A stretch of DNA of 8,141 nucleotides. Origin: Eubacteriales bacterium. GTDB taxonomy: Bacteria; Bacillota; Clostridia; Christensenellales; SZUA-584. Positions 1 through 5,974 of this stretch are shown here, one piece after another. The notes beneath the pieces were generated by a model. It worked only from the letters and a program-made list of their open reading frames with translations, had not been told where the DNA came from and did no database searches. How positions within the stretch are numbered: the stretch's first letter is position 1; every line of letters begins with the position of its first letter. Both the position numbers and the translations under genes were made by a program. The stretch lies in the NCBI GenBank assembly GCA_028711205.1, contig JAQTSP010000110.1:1-8141 (forward strand), written 5' to 3'.

Positions 1-561
1 CGCAAAAAGCACATCCGCCATGTTCTGACCAAGCGTTTTCATCGTTGCGACGCCTTCCGCATCGTTTTCGACGTCGCCAATCTCACGGCCGACGCCCTGA
101 TTCCAGTAGCTTGAGCCGATAACGATGCACTCGCTGATCGTAAACAGGTTGTTCATCGAATTGAACGCGACGAGCGCGCCGTTTCTTCTTGCTACGGCGA
201 CGCTTGCACAGACCTTACCCTTTAACAGCTTGTGAGGCCGTGTCACATAGCCCACGCGGTCGATAAACGCCTTCATCTGTGCGGTCAGCCCGCCGAAGTA
301 AACGGGTGAGCCCAAAATCAGCGCATCCGCGTTTTTGATGGACTCGATACTGGCGTTGACGATATCGTCATCAAACACGCATCTGTCATTGCCATTATCT
401 CTGCACTTACCGCAGGCGATGCAGCCGTGTATATTTCTGCCGCCCGCCTGTATGAGTTCTGTTTTTATGCCTCTTGATTCCAGTTCGTCCATAACTGTTT
501 TAAGAAGGAGGTAGGTGTTGCCGTTATTTCTCGGGCTGCCGTTGATCGCGATTGCTTTCAT
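1..561 (-). CDS. Iron-sulfur flavoprotein-like NAD(P)H/FMN oxidoreductase (3' end cut by window)
   Basis: This is the first 187 residues of a flavodoxin-fold oxidoreductase; the gene runs off the window start, so its C-terminus is missing. The N-terminus MKAIAINGSPRNNGNT is the FMN phosphate-binding loop of the NADPH-dependent FMN reductase / flavodoxin_2 superfamily, and GSPVYFGG (84-91) followed by QMKAFIDR is the second conserved FMN-contacting segment. Residues 47-61 contain cysteines at 47, 50, 53 and 61 (CX2CX2CX7C), the compact motif that binds a 4Fe-4S cluster in archaeal and clostridial iron-sulfur flavoproteins (Isf). The likely role is cytosolic two-electron transfer or reduction of O2, quinones or other small acceptors; the true substrate cannot be told. 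The ATG at 559-561 follows a purine-rich GGAAAGGA stretch at about 12 bases, slightly long for a ribosome binding site. It lies in the same direction as the upstream HAD gene but 135 bases away, so it is probably a separate unit. The family call is solid; the Fe-S cluster is inferred. Confidence 0.88.
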   Translation of the reverse strand, partial: MKAIAINGSPRNNGNTYLLLKTVMDELESRGIKTELIQAGGRNIHGCIACGKCRDNGNDRCVFDDDIVNASIESIKNADALILGSPVYFGGLTAQMKAFIDRVGYVTRPHKLLKGKVCASVAVARRNGALVAFNSMNNLFTISECIVIGSSYWNQGVGREIGDVENDAEGVATMKTLGQNMADVLFA

Positions 562-596
562 GATAATTATGTTTCCTTTCCTGTGATACTACCTAT

Positions 597-602
597 ATTA
601 TA
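597..602 (-). promoter_or_regulatory. Candidate -10 box for the flavoprotein gene
   Basis: On the minus strand there is a perfect TATAAT, 35 bases upstream of the flavoprotein start and inside AT-rich DNA. No good -35 hexamer is found 16-18 bases upstream (the 17-base position reads TGTTAT), so this would be a weak or activator-dependent promoter, or a chance match in AT-rich sequence. Confidence 0.3.
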
Positions 603-645
603 ATACGGTAAAAATATTTATAACAGTACTTATATGAAATGATTT

Positions 646-657
646 TGTCATATGACA
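646..657. repeat. 12-bp perfect palindrome, possible operator
   Basis: TGTCATATGACA is a perfect 12-bp palindrome in the gap between the HAD gene and the flavoprotein gene, about 44 bp upstream of the candidate flavoprotein -10. Redox-related flavoproteins in Bacillota are often controlled by MarR- or HxlR-type dimers that bind short dyads, so an operator is conceivable. No regulator is encoded here, and a 12-bp palindrome in AT-rich DNA can occur by chance. Confidence 0.3.
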
Positions 658-696
658 GCGAAGAAAAGAATATTATGAAAAATCAATAACAATAAA

Positions 697-1497
697 TTAT
701 GATTTCTTCAACTCTTCATACAGATCCCTGACACTGTCAAATAAATAATGCAACCGAATATCACTGCTCTCTATATCCCGCCTGGTCATCTCGCCTGAGA
801 GAACGCCGACGGCGCACATGTCGTTATCAAGTGCAAGCCGCATATCAGTGTGAAGACGGTCACCGACAACGGCGATTTTACATGGAGGCGTTTTTGTTGC
901 GTTTTGTATGTACGCAGCCGTTTCGGGGAAGGGTTTGCCCAAAAATTTTGGAGTTATACCTGAAGCGTGCGTCAGCATGGCGCAGATGCTTGCGCAGTCG
1001 GGTATCACCATGCCGCCCTCAAGCGGGCATACCGCGTCAACGTTCGTGGCCAGAAACGGCACGCCTTCGCGAAGAAGATCGACCGCTCTTTGCGCCTTAT
1101 CATAGCAAAACGTGGTGTCAAACCCCGCGACAACACAATCAGGCGTGTCGGTATCCGTGCATGTAATGCCGGCAAGCGTGAACTGCTCTATTAACGACTC
1201 GGTCCCGATGACATAGGCTTTTGCATGGGTGCCGAAAGTTCTTGTGATATAACCGGCGGTGACATCTCCCGACGTGATGATTCTGTCTGTTGCAAACCGG
1301 CCAAAACCAAGGCGCTCCAGTTTCCCGGTATATTTCGCCGGTGATTTTGAAGAGTTGTTGGTAAAAAAATAATACGGTATTTTCTTTCCGTCAAGGAGTG
1401 AAAGCAGTTCGTGTGCGCCATCGATCACACGGTTGCCAAGATAGATCGTACCGTCCATATCAAGTATAAAGCATTTAAGTTCACGTAAAGAAATCAT
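697..1497 (-). CDS. HAD-superfamily phosphatase, subfamily IIA (NagD/AraL-like)
   Basis: A complete 266-residue cytosolic HAD hydrolase of the NagD/p-nitrophenylphosphatase group, whose members are usually about 250-270 residues. All four HAD motifs are visible: DMDGTIY at 13-19 (nucleophile Asp13, acid/base Asp15), FFTNNSS at 44-50 (Thr46), GKPFPE at 187-192 (Lys188), and VGDRLHTD at 211-218 (Mg-binding Asp213 and Asp218). The C2 cap lies between motifs II and III, as in subfamily IIA. Such enzymes dephosphorylate small phosphometabolites (sugar phosphates, nucleoside monophosphates, phosphoglycolate); the cap sequence does not let me choose. The start at 1497 is supported by a GGAG about 9 bases upstream. 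It is transcribed divergently from the pyr operon and shares a 272-bp regulatory region with it, so a link to nucleotide turnover is possible but unproven. Family assignment is firm, substrate unknown. Confidence 0.92.
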   Translation of the reverse strand: MISLRELKCFILDMDGTIYLGNRVIDGAHELLSLLDGKKIPYYFFTNNSSKSPAKYTGKLERLGFGRFATDRIITSGDVTAGYITRTFGTHAKAYVIGTESLIEQFTLAGITCTDTDTPDCVVAGFDTTFCYDKAQRAVDLLREGVPFLATNVDAVCPLEGGMVIPDCASICAMLTHASGITPKFLGKPFPETAAYIQNATKTPPCKIAVVGDRLHTDMRLALDNDMCAVGVLSGEMTRRDIESSDIRLHYLFDSVRDLYEELKKS

Positions 1498-1551
1498 GAT
1501 AATTACTCCAAAAGTTTAATCGGCGGCAAAAGGGCCATGCCAATACTTGCG

Positions 1552-1580
1552 ATTGTATCAAAGAATCAATTAATTCACAA
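1552..1580 (-). promoter_or_regulatory. Candidate sigma-A type promoter of the HAD phosphatase gene
   Basis: Read on the minus strand, TTGTGA (1575-1580; 4/6 match to TTGACA) and TACAAT (1552-1557; 5/6 match to TATAAT) are separated by exactly 17 bp. This places a start of transcription near 1545, giving a leader of roughly 48 bases. The -35 box sits inside the left arm of the inverted repeat at 1574-1600. This is a pattern match only. Confidence 0.5.
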
Positions 1581-1600
1581 TAAATATGTTATATTGTGAA
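1574..1600. repeat. Perfect 9-bp inverted repeat with 9-bp spacer, candidate operator between divergent promoters
   Basis: TTCACAATA (1574-1582) is the exact reverse complement of TATTGTGAA (1592-1600). The left arm covers the candidate -35 of the HAD gene; the right arm ends 7 bp before the candidate -35 of the pyr promoter. It lies upstream of both predicted transcription starts, so it would act as DNA rather than as an RNA hairpin. The arms are in the opposite order to a Rex or Crp site (TTGTGA first), so no known regulator is assigned. Confidence 0.45.
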
Positions 1601-1607
1601 AATAGAC

Positions 1608-1636
1608 TGGACAAACACTGTCACTTGTGGTATCGT
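1608..1636 (+). promoter_or_regulatory. Candidate pyr operon promoter (extended -10)
   Basis: TGGACA (1608-1613; 5/6 match to TTGACA) is followed after 17 bp by TATCGT (1631-1636; 4/6), which is preceded by TGG and so forms an extended -10 (TGn). Transcription would start near 1643, just upstream of the PyrR-binding RNA at 1651, giving a leader of about 127 bases before pyrR. An alternative -10, TATAAA at 1639-1644, has only a poor -35 and would start transcription at about the first base of the leader hairpin. Confidence 0.55.
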
Positions 1637-1650
1637 CTTATAAAAGAATA

Positions 1651-1693
1651 CAACATCTTTAATTCGGTCCAGGAGAGTCCGGCAAGGTGGTTG
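1651..1693 (+). promoter_or_regulatory. PyrR-binding RNA (anti-antiterminator hairpin)
   Basis: The core GGTCCAGGAGAGTCC (1666-1680) resembles the PyrR recognition loop of Bacillus pyr leaders (consensus around TCCAGAGAGGCT). The surrounding RNA folds as the element should: a lower stem of 1651-1654 with 1690-1693 and 1657-1660 with 1684-1687 (one G-U pair) around a 2x2 internal mismatch, then an asymmetric internal loop, then an upper stem CGG (1665-1667) with CCG (1679-1681) and C1669-G1677 around a U-U mismatch. UMP-bound PyrR should stabilise this hairpin, hide the antiterminator strand and let the terminator form. The terminal loop appears to have 7 bases (CAGGAGA) rather than the usual hexaloop CNGNGA. 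Confidence 0.82.
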
Positions 1694-1725
1694 ATATTGT
1701 TAGCTTAGCTATGTTTGCCTTGCCG
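1680..1725 (+). promoter_or_regulatory. Antiterminator pairing of the pyr leader
   Basis: CGGCAAGG (1680-1687) is the perfect complement of CCTTGCCG (1718-1725), an 8-bp pairing over a 30-base loop that contains a small TAGC/GCTA hairpin (1701-1711). The right strand is the 5' half of the terminator, and the left strand is the 3' half of the PyrR-binding hairpin. The three structures are therefore mutually exclusive, as required for PyrR attenuation. Without PyrR-nucleotide complex this fold lets RNA polymerase continue into pyrR. Confidence 0.8.
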
Positions 1726-1742
1726 TATGGTAAGGTTTTTTT
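1718..1742 (+). terminator. Intrinsic terminator of the pyr attenuator
   Basis: CCTTGCC (1718-1724) pairs with GGTAAGG (1729-1735), seven pairs including one G-U, closed by the loop GTAT and followed by seven T residues (1736-1742). It ends 27 bases before the pyrR start codon, so termination here would silence the whole operon. Confidence 0.85.
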
Positions 1743-1769
1743 AATGCCAAAAAGACAAGGAGGTGCCGC

Positions 1770-2309
1770 ATGGAAAAGGCGTTGATTATGGATGAAACGG
1801 CGCTTGAAAGAGTACTAAGACGTATCGCGCACGAGATCATAGAAAAAAACAAGGGCGCGGAAAACCTGGCGCTGATCGGTATCCATCGGCGCGGCGTGCC
1901 GATCGCAAAGCGCATTGCGAAATATATCGAGACTTTTGAAGGTGTCCGTATTGATATCGGGTCGCTCGATATCACGTTTTACCGCGACGACTTGTCGCTG
2001 CTTGCGGATCATCCTGTCATCAACGGTACGGATATTGCGTTTGACATCAACAAAAAAACGGTCGTGCTTTGCGACGATGTGCTTTATACAGGGCGCACCG
2101 CAAGGGCGGCGCTTGACGCGCTGATGGACCTCGGGCGCCCAAACTACATTCAGCTTGCCGTCATCGTGGACAGGGGCCACAGAGAACTTCCGATACGGGC
2201 CGATTATATCGGTAAAAATATACCAACGTCAAAGAATGAAGTTGTAAGTGTTCATATGGCTGAATTTGACGGTGTTGAAAACGTCGTCATCAATGATTTG
2301 CCCGGATGA
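1770..2309 (+). CDS. pyrR: PyrR: bifunctional pyr RNA-binding regulator / uracil phosphoribosyltransferase
   Basis: A complete 179-residue protein, the normal PyrR length. It has the type I phosphoribosyltransferase fold, with the PRPP loop [15 protein letters not shown] at 98-112 (acidic pair Asp102-Asp103) and the PyrR-typical [11 protein letters not shown] (38-48) and DITFYRDDL (67-75) segments. PyrR binds the pyr leader RNA when UMP or UTP is abundant and promotes termination; many homologues also convert uracil plus PRPP to UMP. The start ATG follows a strong AAGGAGGTG with 6 bases between GGAGG and ATG. It is the first gene after the attenuator at 1651-1742, so it regulates its own synthesis and everything downstream. 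It is followed immediately by a short hairpin with a T5 tract. Assignment is very secure. Confidence 0.97.
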   Translation: MEKALIMDETALERVLRRIAHEIIEKNKGAENLALIGIHRRGVPIAKRIAKYIETFEGVRIDIGSLDITFYRDDLSLLADHPVINGTDIAFDINKKTVVLCDDVLYTGRTARAALDALMDLGRPNYIQLAVIVDRGHRELPIRADYIGKNIPTSKNEVVSVHMAEFDGVENVVINDLPG

Positions 2310-2336
2310 CCTTATCACATGCGATAAGGCCTTTTT
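2310..2336 (+). terminator. Hairpin with T5 tract between pyrR and uraA, partial terminator
   Basis: CCTTATC (2310-2316) pairs perfectly with GATAAGG (2323-2329) around the loop ACATGC, then CC and five T residues. The hairpin starts at the base after the pyrR stop codon. The short U-tract set off by two bases suggests a leaky terminator that would lower expression of uraA and the biosynthetic genes relative to pyrR. I see no PyrR-binding consensus or competing antiterminator in the 62-base gap or the pyrR tail, unlike Bacillus subtilis, where a second attenuator occupies this position. Confidence 0.6.
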
Positions 2337-2377
2337 AATATCCGGCGCTAAATAATATTATTTTTAGGAGGGTGATT

Positions 2378-3736
2378 ATGGAGAATCAAAAAACTTCTGG
2401 CGGGAAACTTATGCTTCTTGGGTTGCAGCACATGTTTGCGATGTTTGGTGCCACTGTGCTTGTGCCTATACTGACCGGCCTTAGCCCTGCGGTCGCTTTG
2501 TTTTGCGCAGGCGTGGGAACGTTATTATTCTACTTTATAACAAAACGAAAAGTTCCGGTCTTCTTGGGTTCAAGTTTTAGTTTTATCGCGGCCATCATAC
2601 TGGCGGCGGCGACATGCGCAAGCGGCGACATCGCAGCCACATTCAAGGAAGGGTTTGCGGCATCCGGTTATAACGCGATCGGATTCATGTTCGGCGACGG
2701 CGCCGCAATAACACAGAACCCGTCATACCTGGAAGCGCTGCCCTATGCAACCGGGGGCATTATTGTCGCCGGTGCGCTGTATCTCGTACTTGCGCTGCTT
2801 GTCAAGATATTTGGCGCTGATAAGATCAAAAGCTTTTTTCCGCCTGTCGTTACCGGGCCGGTCATTATCTGCATCGGTCTTGGACTCGCGCCTGTTGCAA
2901 TCGGTTATATGACCGGATGGGAATCATGGGTCATTGCTGCGGCTGTGGTGGTCACCGTTATCGGCATATCAATCTTTACCAAAGGATTTTTTAAGATGGT
3001 GCCTTTGCTGTTCGGATTGATAATCGGGTATGTCGTATCGATGGGTTTCGGGATTGTCGATTTCAGCGGGATGCAAAGCGCCGAAATCATAGCGTTGCCC
3101 AACTTTATGCTTCCGAAATTTGACTGGAGAGCCATCGTAATCGTGGCGCCGATCGCGATTGTCACGTTTGTGGAACACATTGGTGACATTACGGCAAACG
3201 GCGCCGTTATCGGCAAAGACCTGATCAAAGATCCCGGGCTGCACAGAACGCTGATCGGCGACGGCGTCGCGACAATGTTTGCCGGCCTCGTTGGCGGGCC
3301 TGCGAACACGACATATTCCGAGAATACCGGTGTGCTTGCGGCAACCGGAAACTATAACCCGGTTTCTTTGGCGATTGCGGCATGTTTTGCGATCATCATG
3401 AGCTTTATCGGTAAGTTCTCGGCATTTCTGTCCTCGATACCCAGCCCGGTCATTGGTGGTATGAGTATCGTGCTGTTTGGTATGATCGCCGCGGTGGGAC
3501 TGAGGACGCTTGTCACAAACAAGGTCGACTTTGGTAATACGAGGAATCTGCTGATCGTGTCGATCATGCTTGTCATCGGTATTGGAGGCGCCACCATTCC
3601 GATCAATCCCGACGCCGGATTTTTCCTGCAGGGGTACGGTTTAACGGCTGTTATCGGAATCATACTGAATAAAATCCTTCCAGAGGAAATTGGGAAGAAG
3701 GGTAAGAAGAATAAAAAGGCTGAGGCGAGTCAATAA
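2378..3736 (+). CDS. uraA: Uracil permease, NCS2 family (UraA/PyrP)
   Basis: A 452-residue inner-membrane uracil:proton symporter of the nucleobase-cation symporter 2 family, rich in hydrophobic segments throughout. Family signatures are LQHMFAMFGATVLVP near the N-terminus, the short strand region GSSFSFI (64-70), FVEHIGDITANG (264-275) with the substrate-binding Glu266, and NTTYSENTGVLAATG (310-324) with Glu315. The loop between the third and fourth membrane segments (about 82-126) seems longer than in the 429-residue E. coli UraA, and the C-terminus is a lysine-rich tail. I place the start at the ATG at 2378, six bases after AGGAGG (2366-2371). The GTG at 2372 directly abuts that ribosome binding site and cannot use it. 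It provides uracil salvage under the same PyrR control as de novo synthesis; pyrB follows after a hairpin. Uracil specificity is inferred from the operon; xanthine and other substrates occur elsewhere in NCS2. Confidence 0.95.
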   Translation: MENQKTSGGKLMLLGLQHMFAMFGATVLVPILTGLSPAVALFCAGVGTLLFYFITKRKVPVFLGSSFSFIAAIILAAATCASGDIAATFKEGFAASGYNAIGFMFGDGAAITQNPSYLEALPYATGGIIVAGALYLVLALLVKIFGADKIKSFFPPVVTGPVIICIGLGLAPVAIGYMTGWESWVIAAAVVVTVIGISIFTKGFFKMVPLLFGLIIGYVVSMGFGIVDFSGMQSAEIIALPNFMLPKFDWRAIVIVAPIAIVTFVEHIGDITANGAVIGKDLIKDPGLHRTLIGDGVATMFAGLVGGPANTTYSENTGVLAATGNYNPVSLAIAACFAIIMSFIGKFSAFLSSIPSPVIGGMSIVLFGMIAAVGLRTLVTNKVDFGNTRNLLIVSIMLVIGIGGATIPINPDAGFFLQGYGLTAVIGIILNKILPEEIGKKGKKNKKAEASQ

Positions 3737-3743
3737 GATTTTG

Positions 3744-3768
3744 TGGGAGCGGATAATATCCGCTCCCA
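3744..3768 (+). repeat. Strong stem-loop between uraA and pyrB without a U-tract
   Basis: GGGAGCGGATA (3745-3755) and TATCCGCTCCC (3757-3767) form a perfect inverted repeat around one central base, with T3744-A3768 adding a further pair; as RNA this is about ten pairs, GC-rich at the base, with a small AT loop. It is followed by AATAAAAAAGG, not by T residues, so it is not a classical intrinsic terminator on either strand. It begins 7 bases after the uraA stop and ends about 8 bases before the pyrB ribosome binding site. An mRNA stability or processing element is the simplest reading. Confidence 0.65.
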
Positions 3769-3786
3769 AATAAAAAAGGATTAATT

Positions 3787-4719
3787 ATGATACTGAAATC
3801 AAAAGACATCATCGGGTTATATGACATGGAGGCAGACGAGATAAGCTATATACTCGATTCCGCCGCGACGATGAAACAACTGTTGCTGCAGAACGCGAAA
3901 AAGATGCCGCACCTACAGGGGAAATCCATCGTGTCGCTGTTCTATGAAAACAGCACGCGGACGCGGCTGAGCTTTGAACTGGCGGCAAAATACCTCGGCG
4001 CAACGTTCAGCAATCTCGGCGTGTCGACAAGCAGCGTCAACAAAGGCGAAACGCTTCTTGACACGGGCAAGACGATCGAGGCGATGGGCACGGACATCAT
4101 CGTGATCCGCCATCCGCTTGCAGGCGCGCCAAAGTTTCTGGGCGACAATTTCTCCGGGCATGTCATCAACGCCGGTGACGGCATGCACGAACACCCGACG
4201 CAGGCGCTTCTTGACATGTTCACGATGAAAGAGAAGTTCGGCCGCATCAAAGGGCTGAGTGTTGCGATCATCGGCGACATATCGCACAGCCGGGTGGCCA
4301 GGAGCAACCTTTGGGGGCTTACAAAACTGGGCGCAAAGGTAACGCTGTGCGGCATGGACACGATGATGCCGCCGGGCATCGGCCAGACGGATGCGATCGT
4401 CACAAACGATATCAAAGAAGCGATACGCGATACAGACGTTATCATGGCGCTCCGCATTCAAAAAGAACGGCTGGAAAGCGAATTCTTCCCGTCGATTCGC
4501 GAATACCACAAATTTTTCGGCATCAACGAAGACGTGCTCAAGATATGCGGCAAAGACGTGCTGATCATGCACCCGGGGCCTGTCAACCGTGGTGTCGAGC
4601 TTTCAAGCGCGGTCATCGACGCCGATTTCTCGGCGATCAACACGCAGGTGACAAACGGTGTCGCCATCAGAATGGCGCTGCTCTATATACTGACCAGGAG
4701 GAAAAACGATGACGCTTAA
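3787..4719 (+). CDS. pyrB: Aspartate carbamoyltransferase catalytic chain
   Basis: A complete 310-residue cytosolic transferase that joins carbamoyl phosphate and L-aspartate into N-carbamoyl-L-aspartate, the committed step of UMP synthesis. The carbamoyl-phosphate site is STRTR (56-60), the swung-in loop residue is Lys86 in SSVNKGET, and further conserved blocks are RHP (108-110), HPTQALLD (136-143), GDISHSRVARS (163-173) and HPGPVNRG (262-269). No regulatory chain gene (pyrI) follows, so the enzyme is probably an unregulated catalytic trimer like that of Bacillus, with control left to PyrR. AAGGA lies six bases before the ATG. The final 11 bases overlap the start of pyrC, and the pyrC ribosome binding site lies inside pyrB, which favours translational coupling. 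Assignment is very secure. Confidence 0.97.
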   Translation: MILKSKDIIGLYDMEADEISYILDSAATMKQLLLQNAKKMPHLQGKSIVSLFYENSTRTRLSFELAAKYLGATFSNLGVSTSSVNKGETLLDTGKTIEAMGTDIIVIRHPLAGAPKFLGDNFSGHVINAGDGMHEHPTQALLDMFTMKEKFGRIKGLSVAIIGDISHSRVARSNLWGLTKLGAKVTLCGMDTMMPPGIGQTDAIVTNDIKEAIRDTDVIMALRIQKERLESEFFPSIREYHKFFGINEDVLKICGKDVLIMHPGPVNRGVELSSAVIDADFSAINTQVTNGVAIRMALLYILTRRKNDDA

Positions 4720-5974
4720 AATCTGCGGCGGAGAGATTGTCAATCCCGCCGGCGATAAGTCCGGCAAACTGGATATACTGATAGAAGACGGACGTATCAA
4801 GGCGATAGGGAAAGACCTGGGAGAGGCGTCACAAACGATTGACGCCGGCGGTAAAATGATATTTCCGGGGTTTATCGATATACACTGCCACTTAAGGGAA
4901 CCGGGTCAGGAATACAAAGAGGATATCATATCGGGCACAAAAGCGGCGGCGCGGGGCGGCTATACGGCCGTCTGCCCGATGCCCAACACATCTCCGGTAA
5001 TGGATAACGCGGCGGTCTGCGCGCTGGTGATGGAGCGTGCCAAACAGGCATATACAAAAGTCTACCCGGTCGGCGCGGCGACCGCCGGTCTGATGGGCAA
5101 AGAGCTGACAGAGATGGGAGAGCTTGCCGCGATGGGGTGTGTCGCGTTTTCTGACGACGGGCGCCCGATCGAGAACGGCGCGATGATGCGGACAGCCATG
5201 CAGTATGCCGCGACATACGGCGCATTCATCATGGCGCACGAGGAGTGCCTTGATCTCAAAGGCAAAGGCGTGATGAACGAGGGATACTATTCCACGATAC
5301 TCGGGCTGCCGGGCATACCGCGCGCGGCGGAAGAAGCGATGATCGCGCGGGATATCATACTGGCCGAATCTTATGGTTTGAGGGTGCATATACAGCATGT
5401 GTCCACTCGGGGCGGCATCGAGATTATACGCGCCGCCAAAAAGCGCGGCGTCAAAGTGACCTCGGAAACCGCTCCGCATTATTTCTCGGGCGACGACAGC
5501 CTGTGCCGGGGATACGACGCGCGCGCAAAAGTCAATCCGCCGCTTCGGACATGTGACGATGTCGAGGCTGTCAAACAGGGGTTGCTCGACGGTACGATCG
5601 ACGCGATCGCAACCGACCACGCGCCGCATCACAGGGACGAGAAGAACATCGAGTTTGCGCTGGCGGCGTCCGGCATATCCGGATTCGAGACGGCGTTTTC
5701 GCTTGCGGTCACAAACCTGACCGACGACGCAGGCCTATTGGCCAGGCTTTTCGCGGCCAATCCGGCTAATATTATCGGAAAACCGGGCGGTGTGCTAAAA
5801 GAAGGCGCCGCCGCAGATATCACGATAGCGGACATGAACATAGAATACATTCTAAAAGAAGAGGACATCATTTCCAAAGGCAAGAACACGCCCTTTATCG
5901 GGCAAAAACTCAAAGGCGTTGTCACGCAGACGATCGTCGACGGGAAACTGGTGTTTGACGGAGAGATTTTATGA
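4709..5974 (+). CDS. pyrC: Dihydroorotase, class I
   Basis: A complete 421-residue zinc amidohydrolase that reversibly cyclises N-carbamoyl-L-aspartate to L-dihydroorotate in the cytosol. It is the long class I type found in Bacillus, not the roughly 348-residue class II type of E. coli. Metal and substrate residues are visible: HCHLREPG at 59-66 (His59, His61, Arg63), MPNTSPV (91-97), FSDDG (147-151), AHEE (176-179), HIQHVS (227-232; His230) and TDHAPH (302-307; Asp303). The N-terminal strand region and C-terminal segment form the composite beta domain of the family. AGGAGG at 4696-4701, within pyrB, sits seven bases before the ATG. The stop codon overlaps the pyrF start as ATGA. No odd features were seen in the active site. 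Confidence 0.97.
   Translation: MTLKICGGEIVNPAGDKSGKLDILIEDGRIKAIGKDLGEASQTIDAGGKMIFPGFIDIHCHLREPGQEYKEDIISGTKAAARGGYTAVCPMPNTSPVMDNAAVCALVMERAKQAYTKVYPVGAATAGLMGKELTEMGELAAMGCVAFSDDGRPIENGAMMRTAMQYAATYGAFIMAHEECLDLKGKGVMNEGYYSTILGLPGIPRAAEEAMIARDIILAESYGLRVHIQHVSTRGGIEIIRAAKKRGVKVTSETAPHYFSGDDSLCRGYDARAKVNPPLRTCDDVEAVKQGLLDGTIDAIATDHAPHHRDEKNIEFALAASGISGFETAFSLAVTNLTDDAGLLARLFAANPANIIGKPGGVLKEGAAADITIADMNIEYILKEEDIISKGKNTPFIGQKLKGVVTQTIVDGKLVFDGEIL

Noticed and set aside
831..1194. Plus-strand open frames antisense to the HAD phosphatase gene.
   Set aside because: The minus strand carries all four HAD motifs; the plus-strand products look like shadow translations without any family signature.
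1574..1600. Rex or Crp operator identity for the TTCACAATA/TATTGTGAA repeat.
   Set aside because: Those sites have TTGTGA/TGTGA in the left arm and TCACAA/TCACA in the right arm; here the order is reversed and the spacer does not fit.
1709..2180. Minus-strand open frames opposite the pyr leader and pyrR.
   Set aside because: They are antisense to a confident gene and to the attenuator, with no recognisable protein motif.
2372..2377. GTG start codon for uraA, adding two residues.
   Set aside because: The GTG directly abuts the AGGAGG ribosome binding site; the ATG at 2378 has correct six-base spacing.
3913..4572. Long open frame of about 219 codons on the minus strand, antisense to pyrB (a second one of 171 codons lies at 3942-4457).
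   Set aside because: It lies entirely opposite a clear pyrB gene, has no recognisable domain, is rich in Arg, His and Cys, and is explained by the codon bias of the sense strand.
4892..5632. Open frame of about 246 codons on the minus strand, antisense to pyrC.
   Set aside because: The composition is abnormal (very rich in Arg, His, Cys), no family motif is seen, and the sense strand encodes dihydroorotase with all metal ligands.
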